Of a stretch of DNA of 64,000 nt, positions 29,334-38,039 are shown in pieces. This DNA comes from DATARH01 sp963847345. GTDB lineage: Bacteria; Pseudomonadota; Alphaproteobacteria; ATCC43930; CGMCC-115725. The stretch lies in NCBI GenBank assembly GCA_963847345.1, contig CAWJZU010000022.1, forward strand, positions 248,001 to 312,000. The letters run 5' to 3'. The notes beneath the pieces were generated by a model. It saw only the letters and a program-made list of their open reading frames with translations. It was not told the origin of the DNA and searched no databases. How positions within the stretch are numbered: the first letter of the stretch is position 1; each line of letters begins with the position of its first letter. A program made the translations under genes and the position numbers.

Positions 29334-29888
29334 ATGCAATTCCGCAACTCGCCGTCAAGGTACGGAATTGTTGCCGTAGCGCTGCACTGGCTCACCGTGA
29401 CGGCTGTGCTGGCCGCCTGGCTCCTCGGCACCTTTCATGACGCACTCCCACGCGGTACCGTCAGGTCTACCGGTCTGTTCATCCACACCTCGGCCGGGCT
29501 CGCCGTGATAGCGCTTCTGGTCCTGCGCATTCCGTGGCGCTGGTTCGACCGGCCGCCACCCCGTCAAACCACACCGCTCGGCGCCTGGATTGGGCGCGCG
29601 GCGACGCTGACCCACCTGGCCCTCTATGCTCTGCTGATCGCGACGCCCGTCGTCGGCATCGTCCTGCAATTCGCGCTTGGCCGCGCCCTGCCGATCTTCG
29701 GTATCGCCGAAATCGCCTCGCCATGGGTCAGGGACCGCGCCTTTGCGATCGCGGTAAAGGACATCCACGAGACGCTGGCCAATGTGTTGCTGGCGGCCGC
29801 CGTGATCCACGCCGCCGCGGCGCTGGGCCACCATTGGATACTGCGCGACCGTACCTTGTCCCGCATGTCGCCATTCTTCGGTCGGTAA
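29334..29888 (+). CDS. Cytochrome b561 family protein
   Basis: Inner-membrane di-haem b-type cytochrome, 184 aa, that passes electrons between quinone and a periplasmic or membrane partner. Four transmembrane helices are visible, with haem-ligand His candidates in ALHWLTV, LFIHTSAGL, VKDIHETLANVL and VIHAAAALGHHW. The N-terminal SRYGIVAVALHWL motif is typical of CybB. Start ATG 29334. It follows the Crp/Fnr gene by 103 bp and has its own Fnr-like box, so oxygen or redox control is plausible. The downstream 240 bp to the next stop holds nothing I can name. Confidence 0.9.
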   Translation: MQFRNSPSRYGIVAVALHWLTVTAVLAAWLLGTFHDALPRGTVRSTGLFIHTSAGLAVIALLVLRIPWRWFDRPPPRQTTPLGAWIGRAATLTHLALYALLIATPVVGIVLQFALGRALPIFGIAEIASPWVRDRAFAIAVKDIHETLANVLLAAAVIHAAAALGHHWILRDRTLSRMSPFFGR

Positions 29889-30130
29889 CGCCGCGGCCAT
29901 CGCAGTAAGCGTGGACAACTGATAGCGGCGTCCAACCTTCTATGATGCGTAAATCAGCCCGAACGGCACCGGCGAGCAGGCTGCGCTTTCCGCGGTGGCA
30001 AGTCAGTCAAATTTAGATCACACACCGGCAGGGCCACGCGCATCACTGCACCCGGCGCCGGGTGCGATCACTGTCGCATCCGGCCGGTCCTCATTGCCGG
30101 GCGATGCTGCAGAGCGCCGCCACGACGGCG

Positions 30131-30688
30131 TTAGTAAAGCCCGCAGTTCGGATACGTGGGATACGGGCAATATGTGGTAGGAGCCGCGTAGGTCGGCGTG
30201 GCGGCCGCGGTCGCGGCGGCGCCGACGACGGCGCCGGCCGCGACGCCGGCCGCGACACCACCCCAGCCCGGACCAGAGTAGCCGCCGCCATAATAGCCGC
30301 CCCCGGAAACGTTGACGTTGCGGTTGACGTTGGCGGTGTTGACGTTGGCACGGTTGACGTTGGCGGAGTTGACGCTGCGGTTGCTGCTGGAAACGCCGGA
30401 CCAGTTCCGACTCCCGGCGGCAGCACTGCGATTGGCCCCGCCTCCGGCCGCGCCGGCGCGTGCTCCGCCACCGCCCGCGCGTGCTCCGCCACCGCCTCGC
30501 GCGCCACCACCACCACCGCGACCGCCGCCGCGCTGCGCCAGCAATATCGATGCATCGGTGCCTTTCACGGACGCGGCCGCGGGATCGCGGTGACCGCCGT
30601 CGCTCTGGACGGCGGCATTCGAGGGTGCCGTCAACGCCATCAATCCGAACAGGGAGATCGGCGTCACGTAAAGCAAACCTTTAATCAT
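30131..30688 (-). CDS. Secreted Gly-rich protein with Asn-Val pentapeptides (paralogue 1)
   Basis: The 185-aa protein has a signal peptide (MIKGLLYVTPISLFGLMALT, cleavage near SNAA). A Gly/Arg-rich stretch (about 52-85) comes next, then tandem five-residue units built on A-N-V-N-x. A GGGYYGG stretch, a glycine-zipper hydrophobic run (GVAAGVAAGAVVGAAATA) and a conserved tail YCPYPTYPNCGLY follow. The paralogue at 30838 has the same order of parts. The glycine zipper suggests membrane insertion or self-assembly, and the Cys pair a disulfide loop. Function unknown. Such proteins are usually annotated only as hypothetical or glycine-rich. Confidence 0.75.
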   Translation of the reverse strand: MIKGLLYVTPISLFGLMALTAPSNAAVQSDGGHRDPAAASVKGTDASILLAQRGGGRGGGGGARGGGGARAGGGGARAGAAGGGANRSAAAGSRNWSGVSSSNRSVNSANVNRANVNTANVNRNVNVSGGGYYGGGYSGPGWGGVAAGVAAGAVVGAAATAAATPTYAAPTTYCPYPTYPNCGLY

Positions 30689-30837
30689 TCTGCGGCCTCA
30701 CTCAACGCATTTCCTCTCGGATTGGCTTGTATAGGCTCACGATCGCCCGGACACAGCGACCAGTATAAAATGCGACCGACAAGTCTGCCAAGGTCGGCGC
30801 CGATCAGTATAAGCAGGGGCCTCGCGCCATTCCTGGT

Positions 30838-31482
30838 CTAATAAAGCCCGCAGTTCGGATAATTGGGGTAGGGACAATATCCCGCCGGGTAAGCGGGAGC
30901 TGGATAATAGTAATTCGGCGTGGCGACCGCGGTTGCTGCGGCACCGACGACAGCGCCGGCCGCTACGCCGGCCGCTACGCCGCCCCAGCCGCCATAATAC
31001 CCGCCGCCCCCGTAGTAACCGCCGCCGGAAACATTGACGTTTCGGTTGATGTTCGCGGTGTTGACGTTCGCACGGTTGAAATTACCGGAATTGACACTGC
31101 GATTATTGGCAGAAACGCCGGACCAGTTGCGGCTCCCGGCCGCGGCACTGCGATTGTACCCGCCTCCAGCCCTGCCGGCGCGGTTGACGCCTCCGGCGCC
31201 GCCGCGCGCTCCGGCGTAACCGCCGCCGCCACGATGCCCGCCGCCACCGCCGCGATAACCGCCGCCACCGCCCCCGCGCCCGCCACCTCCTCCACGACCG
31301 CCACCTCCTCCACGACCGCCACGCTGGGCAATTATGATCGGCGCATCGGTGGTGGTCTTCACAGGCGCGGCGGCTTGGCTGGTGGTGCCCCCGTCGCTCG
31401 GGAGAGCGGCGCGGGCGGGTACCGGCGCAGCCATCAACGCGATCACCGAAACCGGCACCGCGTAGAGCATACGCTGGATCAT
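30838..31482 (-). CDS. Secreted Gly-rich protein with Asn-Val pentapeptides (paralogue 2)
   Basis: The 214-aa paralogue of the preceding gene, in tandem on the same strand 149 bp away. Start ATG 31482 (MIQRMLYAVPVSVIALMAAP) gives a signal peptide; the open frame extends to 31599 without conserved sequence. The Gly/Arg-rich region (RGGRGGGGGRGGGGG, later with His) is longer than in paralogue 1. The pentapeptide block (RSVNS-GNFNR-ANVNT-ANINR), the GGGYYGGGGYYGG stretch, the glycine zipper and the C-terminal CPYPNYPNCGLY are almost the same. The pair arose by local duplication. Unknown function, probably exported. Confidence 0.75.
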   Translation of the reverse strand: MIQRMLYAVPVSVIALMAAPVPARAALPSDGGTTSQAAAPVKTTTDAPIIIAQRGGRGGGGGRGGGGGRGGGGGGYRGGGGGHRGGGGYAGARGGAGGVNRAGRAGGGYNRSAAAGSRNWSGVSANNRSVNSGNFNRANVNTANINRNVNVSGGGYYGGGGYYGGWGGVAAGVAAGAVVGAAATAVATPNYYYPAPAYPAGYCPYPNYPNCGLY

Positions 31483-31901
31483 TGCTGCGACCCCGCTCAA
31501 TGCATTTTTATCCGCAGGGAGTGTTCTGCTCACGACTGCTGGAACACGCTTGTCAGTGTAAATGTGCGCCAGGGTCGGCTCCGAGAAGGTATCGCCCACA
31601 ACACTGGGAACTGATCAAACTACCACAGACGAATGTCTTTTGCCGTTGATCTCTGTCAATAAGAGCGTATAGCTTTCCGAAGCGCAAGGGCTTTCAACCA
31701 GTTGCCGGCTTCTGTCCATGACCTTCCGGACCCGCTCTTCAGGATCGAACGCGCCGAACGGATGACTCTGCCGGCATCGTCGAGACGCGCGACCGGCCAT
31801 TCCCTTCCCGCGGGAGTGACACAATCGCCGCCGGCCAACGCCGCGCCGACCGGTACGATGCCGTTACCGTGGACAAACCCTCTTATGACGGGAGCAACAC
31901 T
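31483..31901. other. Intergenic region, 419 bp, divergent promoters
   Basis: Separates paralogue 2 (minus) from the lipoprotein (plus), so it must hold both promoters. A 69-codon open frame on the minus strand (31615-31824) has no supporting start signal and is not annotated. No hairpin terminator or known motif was seen. Confidence 0.4.
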
Positions 31902-32297
31902 ATGAACGGAAAAATCGCCGCCGTCCTGTTGTCGGGTTTGCTGGTCGCCTGTGTGCAGGCGCCGCCGCCGCAACCCACCCCGCCGCCAGCTCCAGCGCCG
32001 CCGCCCGAGGCGGCCGCTCCTCCGCCGTCGGGCCCGCTGGCTGACGCGGTTCGTGAGCAGCGCATCGTCGATATACGGTCCGCGGGCTGCGAGGGGCTGC
32101 TGGCATTGGATAACGACGATCGTATCGCCGCCGCGATGTTCTATATCGGCTATGAGGCATCGCGCTCCGGGTCCAGAACCATCAACGTCGGCAGAATTCC
32201 GACCATCGGCAGGTTGGCCCTCGCCTATTGCCAGGCGCATCCCGACCGGCCGGCCGCCGAAGCATTTCAGCAAGGCTATCGCTATGGCCGAGAGTGA
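31902..32297 (+). CDS. Lipoprotein with HdeA-like domain
   Basis: The 131-aa precursor. Start ATG 31902 has GGGAG upstream. The signal peptide ends in the lipobox LLVAC, so lipidation at Cys16 is expected. A Pro/Ala-rich tether (PPPQPTPPPAPAPPPE) and a small helical domain follow with two Cys: GCEGLLALDNDDRIAAAMFYIGYEAS and LALAYCQAHPDRPAAEAFQQGY. The C-x2-LLALD and C-x2-HPD pattern is like the acid-stress chaperone HdeA, which has a single disulfide. A membrane-anchored HdeA-type periplasmic chaperone is therefore a reasonable guess. Confidence 0.65.
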   Translation: MNGKIAAVLLSGLLVACVQAPPPQPTPPPAPAPPPEAAAPPPSGPLADAVREQRIVDIRSAGCEGLLALDNDDRIAAAMFYIGYEASRSGSRTINVGRIPTIGRLALAYCQAHPDRPAAEAFQQGYRYGRE

Positions 32298-32404
32298 TTC
32301 GGCACGCTACCTGATCCGGTTCGATCCCGACTGCCCTGGCCGATGCCCCCAGACCGAACGGAGCCAATCGGCGACAGATCGCGCCACGGCCTCGCCGATC
32401 CGCG

Positions 32405-34456
32405 CTAGACGTCCAAGTCGCGGGCGAAGCGGGCGTTTTTTTGAATGTAGTCGAAGCGCAGTTCGGGGCGCCGGCCCATCAGCGTCTCGACCAGCCTCGC
32501 AGTGCGCGCGGTTCCCTCGTCGGGCGTCTCGATTGCGGCCGGGTCGGCGCGCAGCGGCAGGGTCACGCGCAGCAGCGTCCGGGTTGCCGGGTCCATCGTT
32601 GTCGCCTTCAGAAAGCGCGCCGGCATTTCACCCAGACCCTTGAAGCGGCTGATCTCGACCTTGCCGCGCCCCTGGAACGCAGTAATGAGCAATTCTTCGC
32701 GATGGGCGTCGTCACGCGCGTACAGCGTCAGGTCCCCCTGGGTCATCCGATAAAGCGGCGGCAGCGCCAGGAATAGATGACCGTTGTCAACCAGAGGCGC
32801 CATCTCGCGAAAGAAAAACGTCATCAGCAGCGAGGCGATGTGCGCGCCGTCGACATCGGCATCGGTCATGATGATGACGCGCTCGTAGCGCAGCGCCTCC
32901 TCGCGGTACTGCTTGGCGATACCGCAACCCAGTGCCAGCACGATGTCACTGAGTTCCTGGTTGCCGCGCATCTTGTCGGCCGAGGCGCTCGCGACATTCA
33001 AAATCTTGCCGCGCAACGGCAGGATCGCTTGCGTCTCGCGGTCGCGCGCCTGCTTCGCCGAGCCGCCGGCGCTGTCGCCCTCGACCAGAAAAATCTCGGT
33101 GCCAGCGGCGATGTCGCGCGTGCAGTCGGCGAGCTTGCCGGGCAGCCGCAATTTGCGGGTCGCGCTCTTGCGCGACATCTCCTTCTGCTGACGGCGGCGC
33201 TGGCGCTCGTCGGCGCGCTCGGCAATGCGGTCAAGCAGCAATCGGCTGGTCGCCGGGTCGGCGCCGAGCCAATGGTCGAAGTGATCGCGCACCGCGTTCT
33301 CGACGAGCCGCGTCGCCTCGGCGGAAGCCAGCCGTTCCTTGGTCTGCCCCTGGAATTGCGGGTTGCGCAGAAACACCGACAGCAGCATCGCCGCACCGCT
33401 GCCGACATCGTCCCAGGTCGCCTGCGCGATGCGGCGGTTGCCGGTCAGTTCGGCATAGGCGCGAATGCCCCGCAACACCGCGTTGCGCAGCCCGGCCTCA
33501 TGCGTCCCACCCTCCGGGGTCGGGATCGTGTTGCAATACGAGTGACAGAACCCGTCCTCCTCGTCCTCGGCCCAGACGATCGCCCATTCGACGCTGCCCG
33601 CTCCGCCGTCGGCCGCGACGCCGTTACCGTCCCCATTGCCATTCGCCGGGAAATCCGCCTGGCCGATGAACGGCCGCGGGGTCAACAGATCGCGGTCGGC
33701 CAAGGTCGCCGTCAGGTAATCGCCGAGACCGCCCGGAAAATGCAGCCGTGCCTCCTGCGGCACGCCCTCGGGAAGCGGCAGCGACGGGTCGACGCGCCAG
33801 CGGATCTCTACGCCGCGGAACAGATACGCCTTCGAGCGCGCCATCCGGTATAAGAGCGCCGGCCGGAACCCCGCATCGGCGAAGATCACCGGATCGGGGT
33901 GAAAGCTCAGTGTCGTGCCGCGCCGGTTCTGCACCGGCCCGCAATCCTCGACCGGCCCCTGCGGTACGCCGGTTCTGTAGCGCTGCCGCCACAAACGCCG
34001 GTCGCGCGCCACCTCGACCGCGAGCCCGTCCGACAGCGCGTTGACGACCGATACCCCGACCCCGTGCAACCCACCCGAGGTCTTGTACGCATTGCCGCCG
34101 AACTTGCCGCCGGAATGCAGCGTGGTCAGGATCACCTCAAGCGCCGACTTCTCCGGGAAGCGCGGGTGCGGATCGACCGGTATGCCGCGGCCGTTGTCGC
34201 GCACGGTGACCCACCCGTGACAGTCGAGTTCCAGCTCGATGCGCGTCGCGAAGCCGGCAACCGCCTCGTCCATCGCGTTGTCGAGCGCCTCGGCGGCGAG
34301 ATGGTGCAATGCGCGTTCGTCGGTGCCGCCGACATACATGCCGGGGCGGCGGCGCACCGGCTCCAGACCTTCGAGGACCTCGATATCCTTGGCGGAATAG
34401 CTGTCCGCCGCCTTCTCCGCCTTCCCCGATCCGGGTCGATCGAAAAGATCTGCCAT
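32405..34456 (-). CDS. parE: DNA topoisomerase IV subunit B
   Basis: ATPase subunit of topoisomerase IV, which decatenates daughter chromosomes with ParC. The 683-aa protein has the GHKL ATPase domain (EALDNAMDEAVAG, VRDNGRGIPVDPHP, SGGLHGVGVSVVNALS), the transducer and the TOPRIM domain (IFLVEGDSAGGSAKQARDR, IIMTDADVDGAHIASLL). It ends in the short C-terminus that marks ParE rather than GyrB. Start ATG 34456 (MADLFDRPGSGKAEKAADSY) fits the alphaproteobacterial ParE; the frame is open further upstream. A Gly/Asn/Asp-rich loop (about 312-325) is inserted in the transducer. No gene for ParC is in the window. Confidence 0.95.
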   Translation of the reverse strand: MADLFDRPGSGKAEKAADSYSAKDIEVLEGLEPVRRRPGMYVGGTDERALHHLAAEALDNAMDEAVAGFATRIELELDCHGWVTVRDNGRGIPVDPHPRFPEKSALEVILTTLHSGGKFGGNAYKTSGGLHGVGVSVVNALSDGLAVEVARDRRLWRQRYRTGVPQGPVEDCGPVQNRRGTTLSFHPDPVIFADAGFRPALLYRMARSKAYLFRGVEIRWRVDPSLPLPEGVPQEARLHFPGGLGDYLTATLADRDLLTPRPFIGQADFPANGNGDGNGVAADGGAGSVEWAIVWAEDEEDGFCHSYCNTIPTPEGGTHEAGLRNAVLRGIRAYAELTGNRRIAQATWDDVGSGAAMLLSVFLRNPQFQGQTKERLASAEATRLVENAVRDHFDHWLGADPATSRLLLDRIAERADERQRRRQQKEMSRKSATRKLRLPGKLADCTRDIAAGTEIFLVEGDSAGGSAKQARDRETQAILPLRGKILNVASASADKMRGNQELSDIVLALGCGIAKQYREEALRYERVIIMTDADVDGAHIASLLMTFFFREMAPLVDNGHLFLALPPLYRMTQGDLTLYARDDAHREELLITAFQGRGKVEISRFKGLGEMPARFLKATTMDPATRTLLRVTLPLRADPAAIETPDEGTARTARLVETLMGRRPELRFDYIQKNARFARDLDV

Positions 34457-34623
34457 GTCGCTCAATTGTAGATTGGTTTTATGATACACCATCCAGTGGC
34501 TAAAGCAAGCAGATACAGTAAGAACATTATGGAAACCCAACAATATATAGAGAATATTGCGGTGCGTCAACCGGACCGTCCGAATCAATGGAACTGAACC
34601 GCCTCGATGGGATTTATGACATC

Positions 34624-34833
34624 ATGATGATGACGAACGAGCGCAAGATCTGGGAGGCGGCGCTGCTTCTGGTGCGACGCCACGGCAGCGACGCGGTGAC
34701 GATCGCGGAGCGCGAGGCGGAACGGCTGCGCAGCGACGACGACGAGCTGACCTGCGTCGTGTGGTGTTGGATTGCACGCTCGACCGCCGAATTGCTGCGT
34801 CCGGTACCCGGCGCCGGCGAGCGCATTCATTAG
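34624..34833 (+). CDS. Small protein, DUF6961-like
   Basis: Up to 69 aa starting at one of three consecutive ATG codons (34624, 34627, 34630). Pattern: ERKIWEAALLLVRRHGSDAVTIAEREAERLRSDDDELTCVVW followed by CWIARSTAELLR. The layout (W-x2-A-x2-L-x2-RHG, then A-x7-L and a W-x2-I helix) is that of small alphaproteobacterial proteins of the DUF6961 type, as far as I recall. No function is known. It is divergent from parE with a 167-bp gap. Confidence 0.6.
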   Translation: MMMTNERKIWEAALLLVRRHGSDAVTIAEREAERLRSDDDELTCVVWCWIARSTAELLRPVPGAGERIH

Positions 34834-34929
34834 CCGTCCCAATGCATCGCCGTCCCACTCAGGCCACCTTCACGTCTGGCTCTCCGCGCACGATATAACG
34901 GCCTGATCGACCCCAATTCGCGAGGGATC

Positions 34930-35436
34930 ATGGCAGAGGGTCTGTTGGGCCGCCTTGGCGGGCGTGGCCACTCATCAAAAGACAGAGCATCAAAGGACGC
35001 CGCGCAATCGGAGCTCGAGGTCAAGCTCAGCGACGAGGAATGGCGCCGGCGGCTCACCCCCGAGCAATACCGGGTTCTGCGCGGGCACGGCACCGAGCGT
35101 GCCGGCACCAGCCCGCTCGACAAGACTTATGATCCGGGCGTCTATCATTGCGCCGGCTGCGGCCAACCGTTGTTCGAGGCTTCAACAAAGTTCAACAGCC
35201 GCACCGGTTGGCCGAGCTTTCACGCGCCGCTCGAAAACGCAGTCGAAACGCAATCCGACCGCAGCCTTTTCATGGTCCGCACCGAGGTGCATTGCCGCCG
35301 GTGCGGCGGGCATCTCGGCCATGTGTTCGACGACGGCCCCCAGCCGACCGGGTTACGCTACTGCATGAACGGTGTCTCGCTCGATTTTCACGCCGGCGAG
35401 ACCCCACCTGCATCGGCCACGCCCGAGAAGGAATAG
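34930..35436 (+). CDS. msrB: Peptide-methionine (R)-S-oxide reductase
   Basis: Repairs oxidised methionine in proteins, R epimer. The 168-aa protein has a variable N-terminal 30 residues, then the MsrB domain: DEEWRRRLTPEQYRVLRGHGTERAGTSPL, the zinc Cys pairs CAGC and CRRC, RTGWPSFHAPL, GHLGHVFDDGPQPTGLRYCMNG with the catalytic Cys in RYCMNG. Start ATG 34930. No signal peptide, so a cytosolic form. The DUF1003-like gene follows 37 bp downstream on the same strand. Confidence 0.95.
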   Translation: MAEGLLGRLGGRGHSSKDRASKDAAQSELEVKLSDEEWRRRLTPEQYRVLRGHGTERAGTSPLDKTYDPGVYHCAGCGQPLFEASTKFNSRTGWPSFHAPLENAVETQSDRSLFMVRTEVHCRRCGGHLGHVFDDGPQPTGLRYCMNGVSLDFHAGETPPASATPEKE

Positions 35437-35473
35437 TTCGGGACAGCCGGAGACGAGAGTTCGCCGGGCCGGC

Positions 35474-36013
35474 GTGGACACAGACCGCGAAGCCGCCCCC
35501 TGGACGGGCCGAAAACGGCTCGGGTCCGTGCTCGAACGCAATATCCGGGCGTTGGATAAGCGGCGCGAACAGGAGGGGGCAAAGGCGGGATTTCAAGACT
35601 GGCTGGCGCAGGCGGTTACCCGCGCCACCGGCAGCATGGTGTTCGTCTACTTCCATCTGCTGCTGTTTGGCGGCTGGGTCGTGGTCAATCTCGGTCTCAT
35701 CCCGATTCTGCCGCCGTTCGATCGCTCCTTCACGATCCTCGCGATGGCGGCCTCGGTCGAGGCGATCTTCCTGTCCACCTTTGTGCTGATCACGCAGAAC
35801 CGCATGGCCGCCGCGGCCGAAAAGCGAGCCGAGCTCGACCTGCAGATCAGCCTCCTCGCCGAGCACGAGATCACCAAGCTCGCTGCAATGATTGCGGCGG
35901 TCGCCGAACGACTCGGGATCGATGCCGATCTCGATCCCGAACTGGCGGAGATCACGCAGGACGTGGTCCCGGAAGCCGTTCTCGACGAGATTGAGGAGCA
36001 GTCTAAGAAGTAA
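35474..36013 (+). CDS. DUF1003 family membrane protein
   Basis: The 179-aa protein starts at GTG 35474, as no ATG is available before the conserved part. Pattern: a charged N-terminus, then MVFVYFHLLLFGGWVVVNLGLIPILPPFD (first helix), FTILAMAASVEAIFLSTFVLITQNRMAAAAEKRAELDLQISLLAEHEI (second helix plus a charged coiled segment). The two-helix plus coiled-tail arrangement and the NRM-x-ADRRAELDLQ-like motif match DUF1003. Inner membrane, function unknown; members are sometimes linked to divalent-cation homeostasis. Confidence 0.8.
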   Translation: MDTDREAAPWTGRKRLGSVLERNIRALDKRREQEGAKAGFQDWLAQAVTRATGSMVFVYFHLLLFGGWVVVNLGLIPILPPFDRSFTILAMAASVEAIFLSTFVLITQNRMAAAAEKRAELDLQISLLAEHEITKLAAMIAAVAERLGIDADLDPELAEITQDVVPEAVLDEIEEQSKK

Positions 36014-36151
36014 ACTCGCGGGGCCGCCGGGCCGATCATCTCGGCGGGAGCGCGGCGGCGCAGTCAACCGATAGTCGCAATCCTGGCTGAAACTTGGAAT
36101 GCGCCCGCATATCCCGTTGGCGCAACGGATGCAACGAGGGAAGCCAATCCA

Positions 36152-36478
36152 ATGTTGAGCAAAAATGCCGCGATTGCCGTTCTCGGCATGGGCCTGTTCA
36201 TCGGCGCCGCCCAGGCACAGAACGCCAATTCAAATTCGATAAAGTGGGTCGACGTCAACGTTTCGAATGTTGCGAACGACATCGCGAAGAACCTAAAGGT
36301 CGACGTCGGCAAGATCCCGGCGACGGTGCAGGTTCCGGTTAAGATCGCCGCGACGGTGTGCGGAGTCGAGGAAGACGTCCTCTCGAAGGCAGTCACCGCC
36401 GGAAACGCTCGATGCACGGCCAAGTCGACGACCCGCGCGCTGTACGAGTTCGTCCAGACGAAGATCGGGAAGGCCTGA
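36152..36478 (+). CDS. Small secreted protein
   Basis: The 108-aa precursor has a signal peptide (MLSKNAAIAVLGMGLFIGAA, cut after AQAQ). The mature part is about 85 residues with two Cys (TVCGVEEDVL, NARCTAKSTT) that could form a disulfide, preceded by WVDVNVSNVANDIAKNLKVDVGKIPATVQVPVKIAATVCG. Similar short periplasmic proteins are common and unnamed in Rhizobiales and Rhodospirillales. Start ATG 36152 has a weak GAGGGAAG stretch upstream. Confidence 0.75.
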   Translation: MLSKNAAIAVLGMGLFIGAAQAQNANSNSIKWVDVNVSNVANDIAKNLKVDVGKIPATVQVPVKIAATVCGVEEDVLSKAVTAGNARCTAKSTTRALYEFVQTKIGKA

Positions 36479-36580
36479 GCCTGCAATTCGGTCAGGCCCG
36501 GTGGCGCGAGCACCGCCGGGCGCAGGCCAGTTCGTACGCTCCGCTGCTACAGTCGGCTGACGCGCTCGGCGCCCTCTGAC

Positions 36581-37816
36581 TCAGAATACGATTCCGGTTT
36601 CGATCAGGCCGCGCACCTGTGTCTTCGCGTTGCCGTTATTGCCGAACGCGGCGCCGTCGGAGATGTCGAAGGCATGCGTGACCGACGCTTCCCCGCGGAT
36701 GTACCAAATGCCGAGCTGATAAGTCGGCGTCAGGGTCAGCGAGCCGGCCGAACTGCCGGCGCCGTAAAGGACGTTGCCGGAACCGCTCGCCGCGATGTAT
36801 TCCGCGCGCCCGGCGATGTTTATGTTGTCGTTGATCTTGTAGTTCGCCAGGATCGCACCACCATAGGTCCGAGAGCTGTCGATGCCGAGATCCACGTTGG
36901 TCGGTATGTTCGTGTATTGGAAATAGGGCGTGATCGTCCATGGTTCGGAATTGTAGGTATAGATCAGGTTGATGATCCGGCTGTTGTTTTGCGGTGGCGG
37001 GGTGACGAAGGTCGATTTCGAGACCGCGTTAAAGGCACCGCCGCCGGCGACCGCAATCGTATTTGACTTGTTCAGCGTATAGCTGGCCAGGCCCGAAATC
37101 CAGCTGTAGTTGTTTGAATAGAACCCGTCGTTCAATGACAGCGAGACGGTTAACGGCCCCGAGCTGTAATTGCCCTGGACGCCGCGCGAGACGATCGGCT
37201 CCTGGTTCCATAAGAGGCCGCGCTCGATATTCATGTTCTGGAACGTGAAGCCATATTCGGCGCCGATCAGAGTCGGCAGTTTACCAACCTGCATCGAAAC
37301 TTCGTCAGTCAGGACAAACTTGGCGTAGGCCACCGGAACCGGCCCGAACGTATCTCCGGTGATCTTGTTGATGTGAAAGTACTTCGTGCCCAGTGTCGGA
37401 AACGAATAGCCGCCGGCCATCGCGAAGAACTGCAGCGGCCCCTCATTGTTCTGCAACCAGACGAGAGCGCTCGGAAAATCGCCAGTGACACTATTGTTGC
37501 CGGGCACCGGCTGGCTCTGAACCATCCCCATCGCGCTGATCGCGCCGCCGAAATAGAACTTGCCGAGCGGGAAGCCGGTATCGATGTTGAACGGGTCCGG
37601 GTTCGCAGTCAGCGGTCCGGTCAGGGCCGGCGTGGTCAGCGACACCGTGGCCGCCTCCTCCGCCTTGGGCGCGCCCTCCGCCGGAGGTGCGACGAGGTTC
37701 GGTTCGGAGCCCATCACCTGCGCCAGTGCCGTCGGTGCGGTGCCGACCTGCCACGCCGCCGCCGCAAGCAGCGACGCGGCGCCGATTGTCAGCCGGCCTC
37801 TCGATCTTTGCGTCAT
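36581..37816 (-). CDS. Outer-membrane porin, BBP2/OmpL-like
   Basis: The 411-aa precursor starts at ATG 37816 behind GAGGGGACAAC. The signal peptide ends near TALAQ. The mature protein is a beta-barrel: repeated alternating strands with aromatic girdles (FYFGGAISAMGMVQSQPVPG, LIGAEYGFTFQNMNIERGLLWNQ, GPLTVSLSLNDGFYSNNYSW, WTITPYFQYTNIP) and a C-terminal Phe (GLIETGIVF), the usual Bam signal. The motif MGKLPTLIGAE-like stretch (VGKLPTLIGAEYGF) is typical of the putative beta-barrel porin-2 family. Substrate unknown. It stands alone; its position next to amtB may be accidental. Confidence 0.85.
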   Translation of the reverse strand: MTQRSRGRLTIGAASLLAAAAWQVGTAPTALAQVMGSEPNLVAPPAEGAPKAEEAATVSLTTPALTGPLTANPDPFNIDTGFPLGKFYFGGAISAMGMVQSQPVPGNNSVTGDFPSALVWLQNNEGPLQFFAMAGGYSFPTLGTKYFHINKITGDTFGPVPVAYAKFVLTDEVSMQVGKLPTLIGAEYGFTFQNMNIERGLLWNQEPIVSRGVQGNYSSGPLTVSLSLNDGFYSNNYSWISGLASYTLNKSNTIAVAGGGAFNAVSKSTFVTPPPQNNSRIINLIYTYNSEPWTITPYFQYTNIPTNVDLGIDSSRTYGGAILANYKINDNINIAGRAEYIAASGSGNVLYGAGSSAGSLTLTPTYQLGIWYIRGEASVTHAFDISDGAAFGNNGNAKTQVRGLIETGIVF

Positions 37817-38039
37817 GTTGTCCCCTCGTCTCCGGAGCCGATTTTTCATTGAACCGCAATCGGCACTCTCTTGCCTCTGTATGAGCGCTGCGGTTGAGAA
37901 CAAAGACAAATCCGTGCCTGCGTCTAGAATTGACACCAGTCTGTGTTAAAGCTGCCGCACCCCGGCCAAAAACTGGGCAAGTTTCGCCAAGACGGACAGG
38001 AGTCGAACCAAGTAGCGGTTCGATCCCGTCCCCCTCCCC

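Noticed and set aside
31615..31824. 69-codon minus-strand frame upstream of the lipoprotein
   Set aside because: No start signal or known family; the region must hold divergent promoters.
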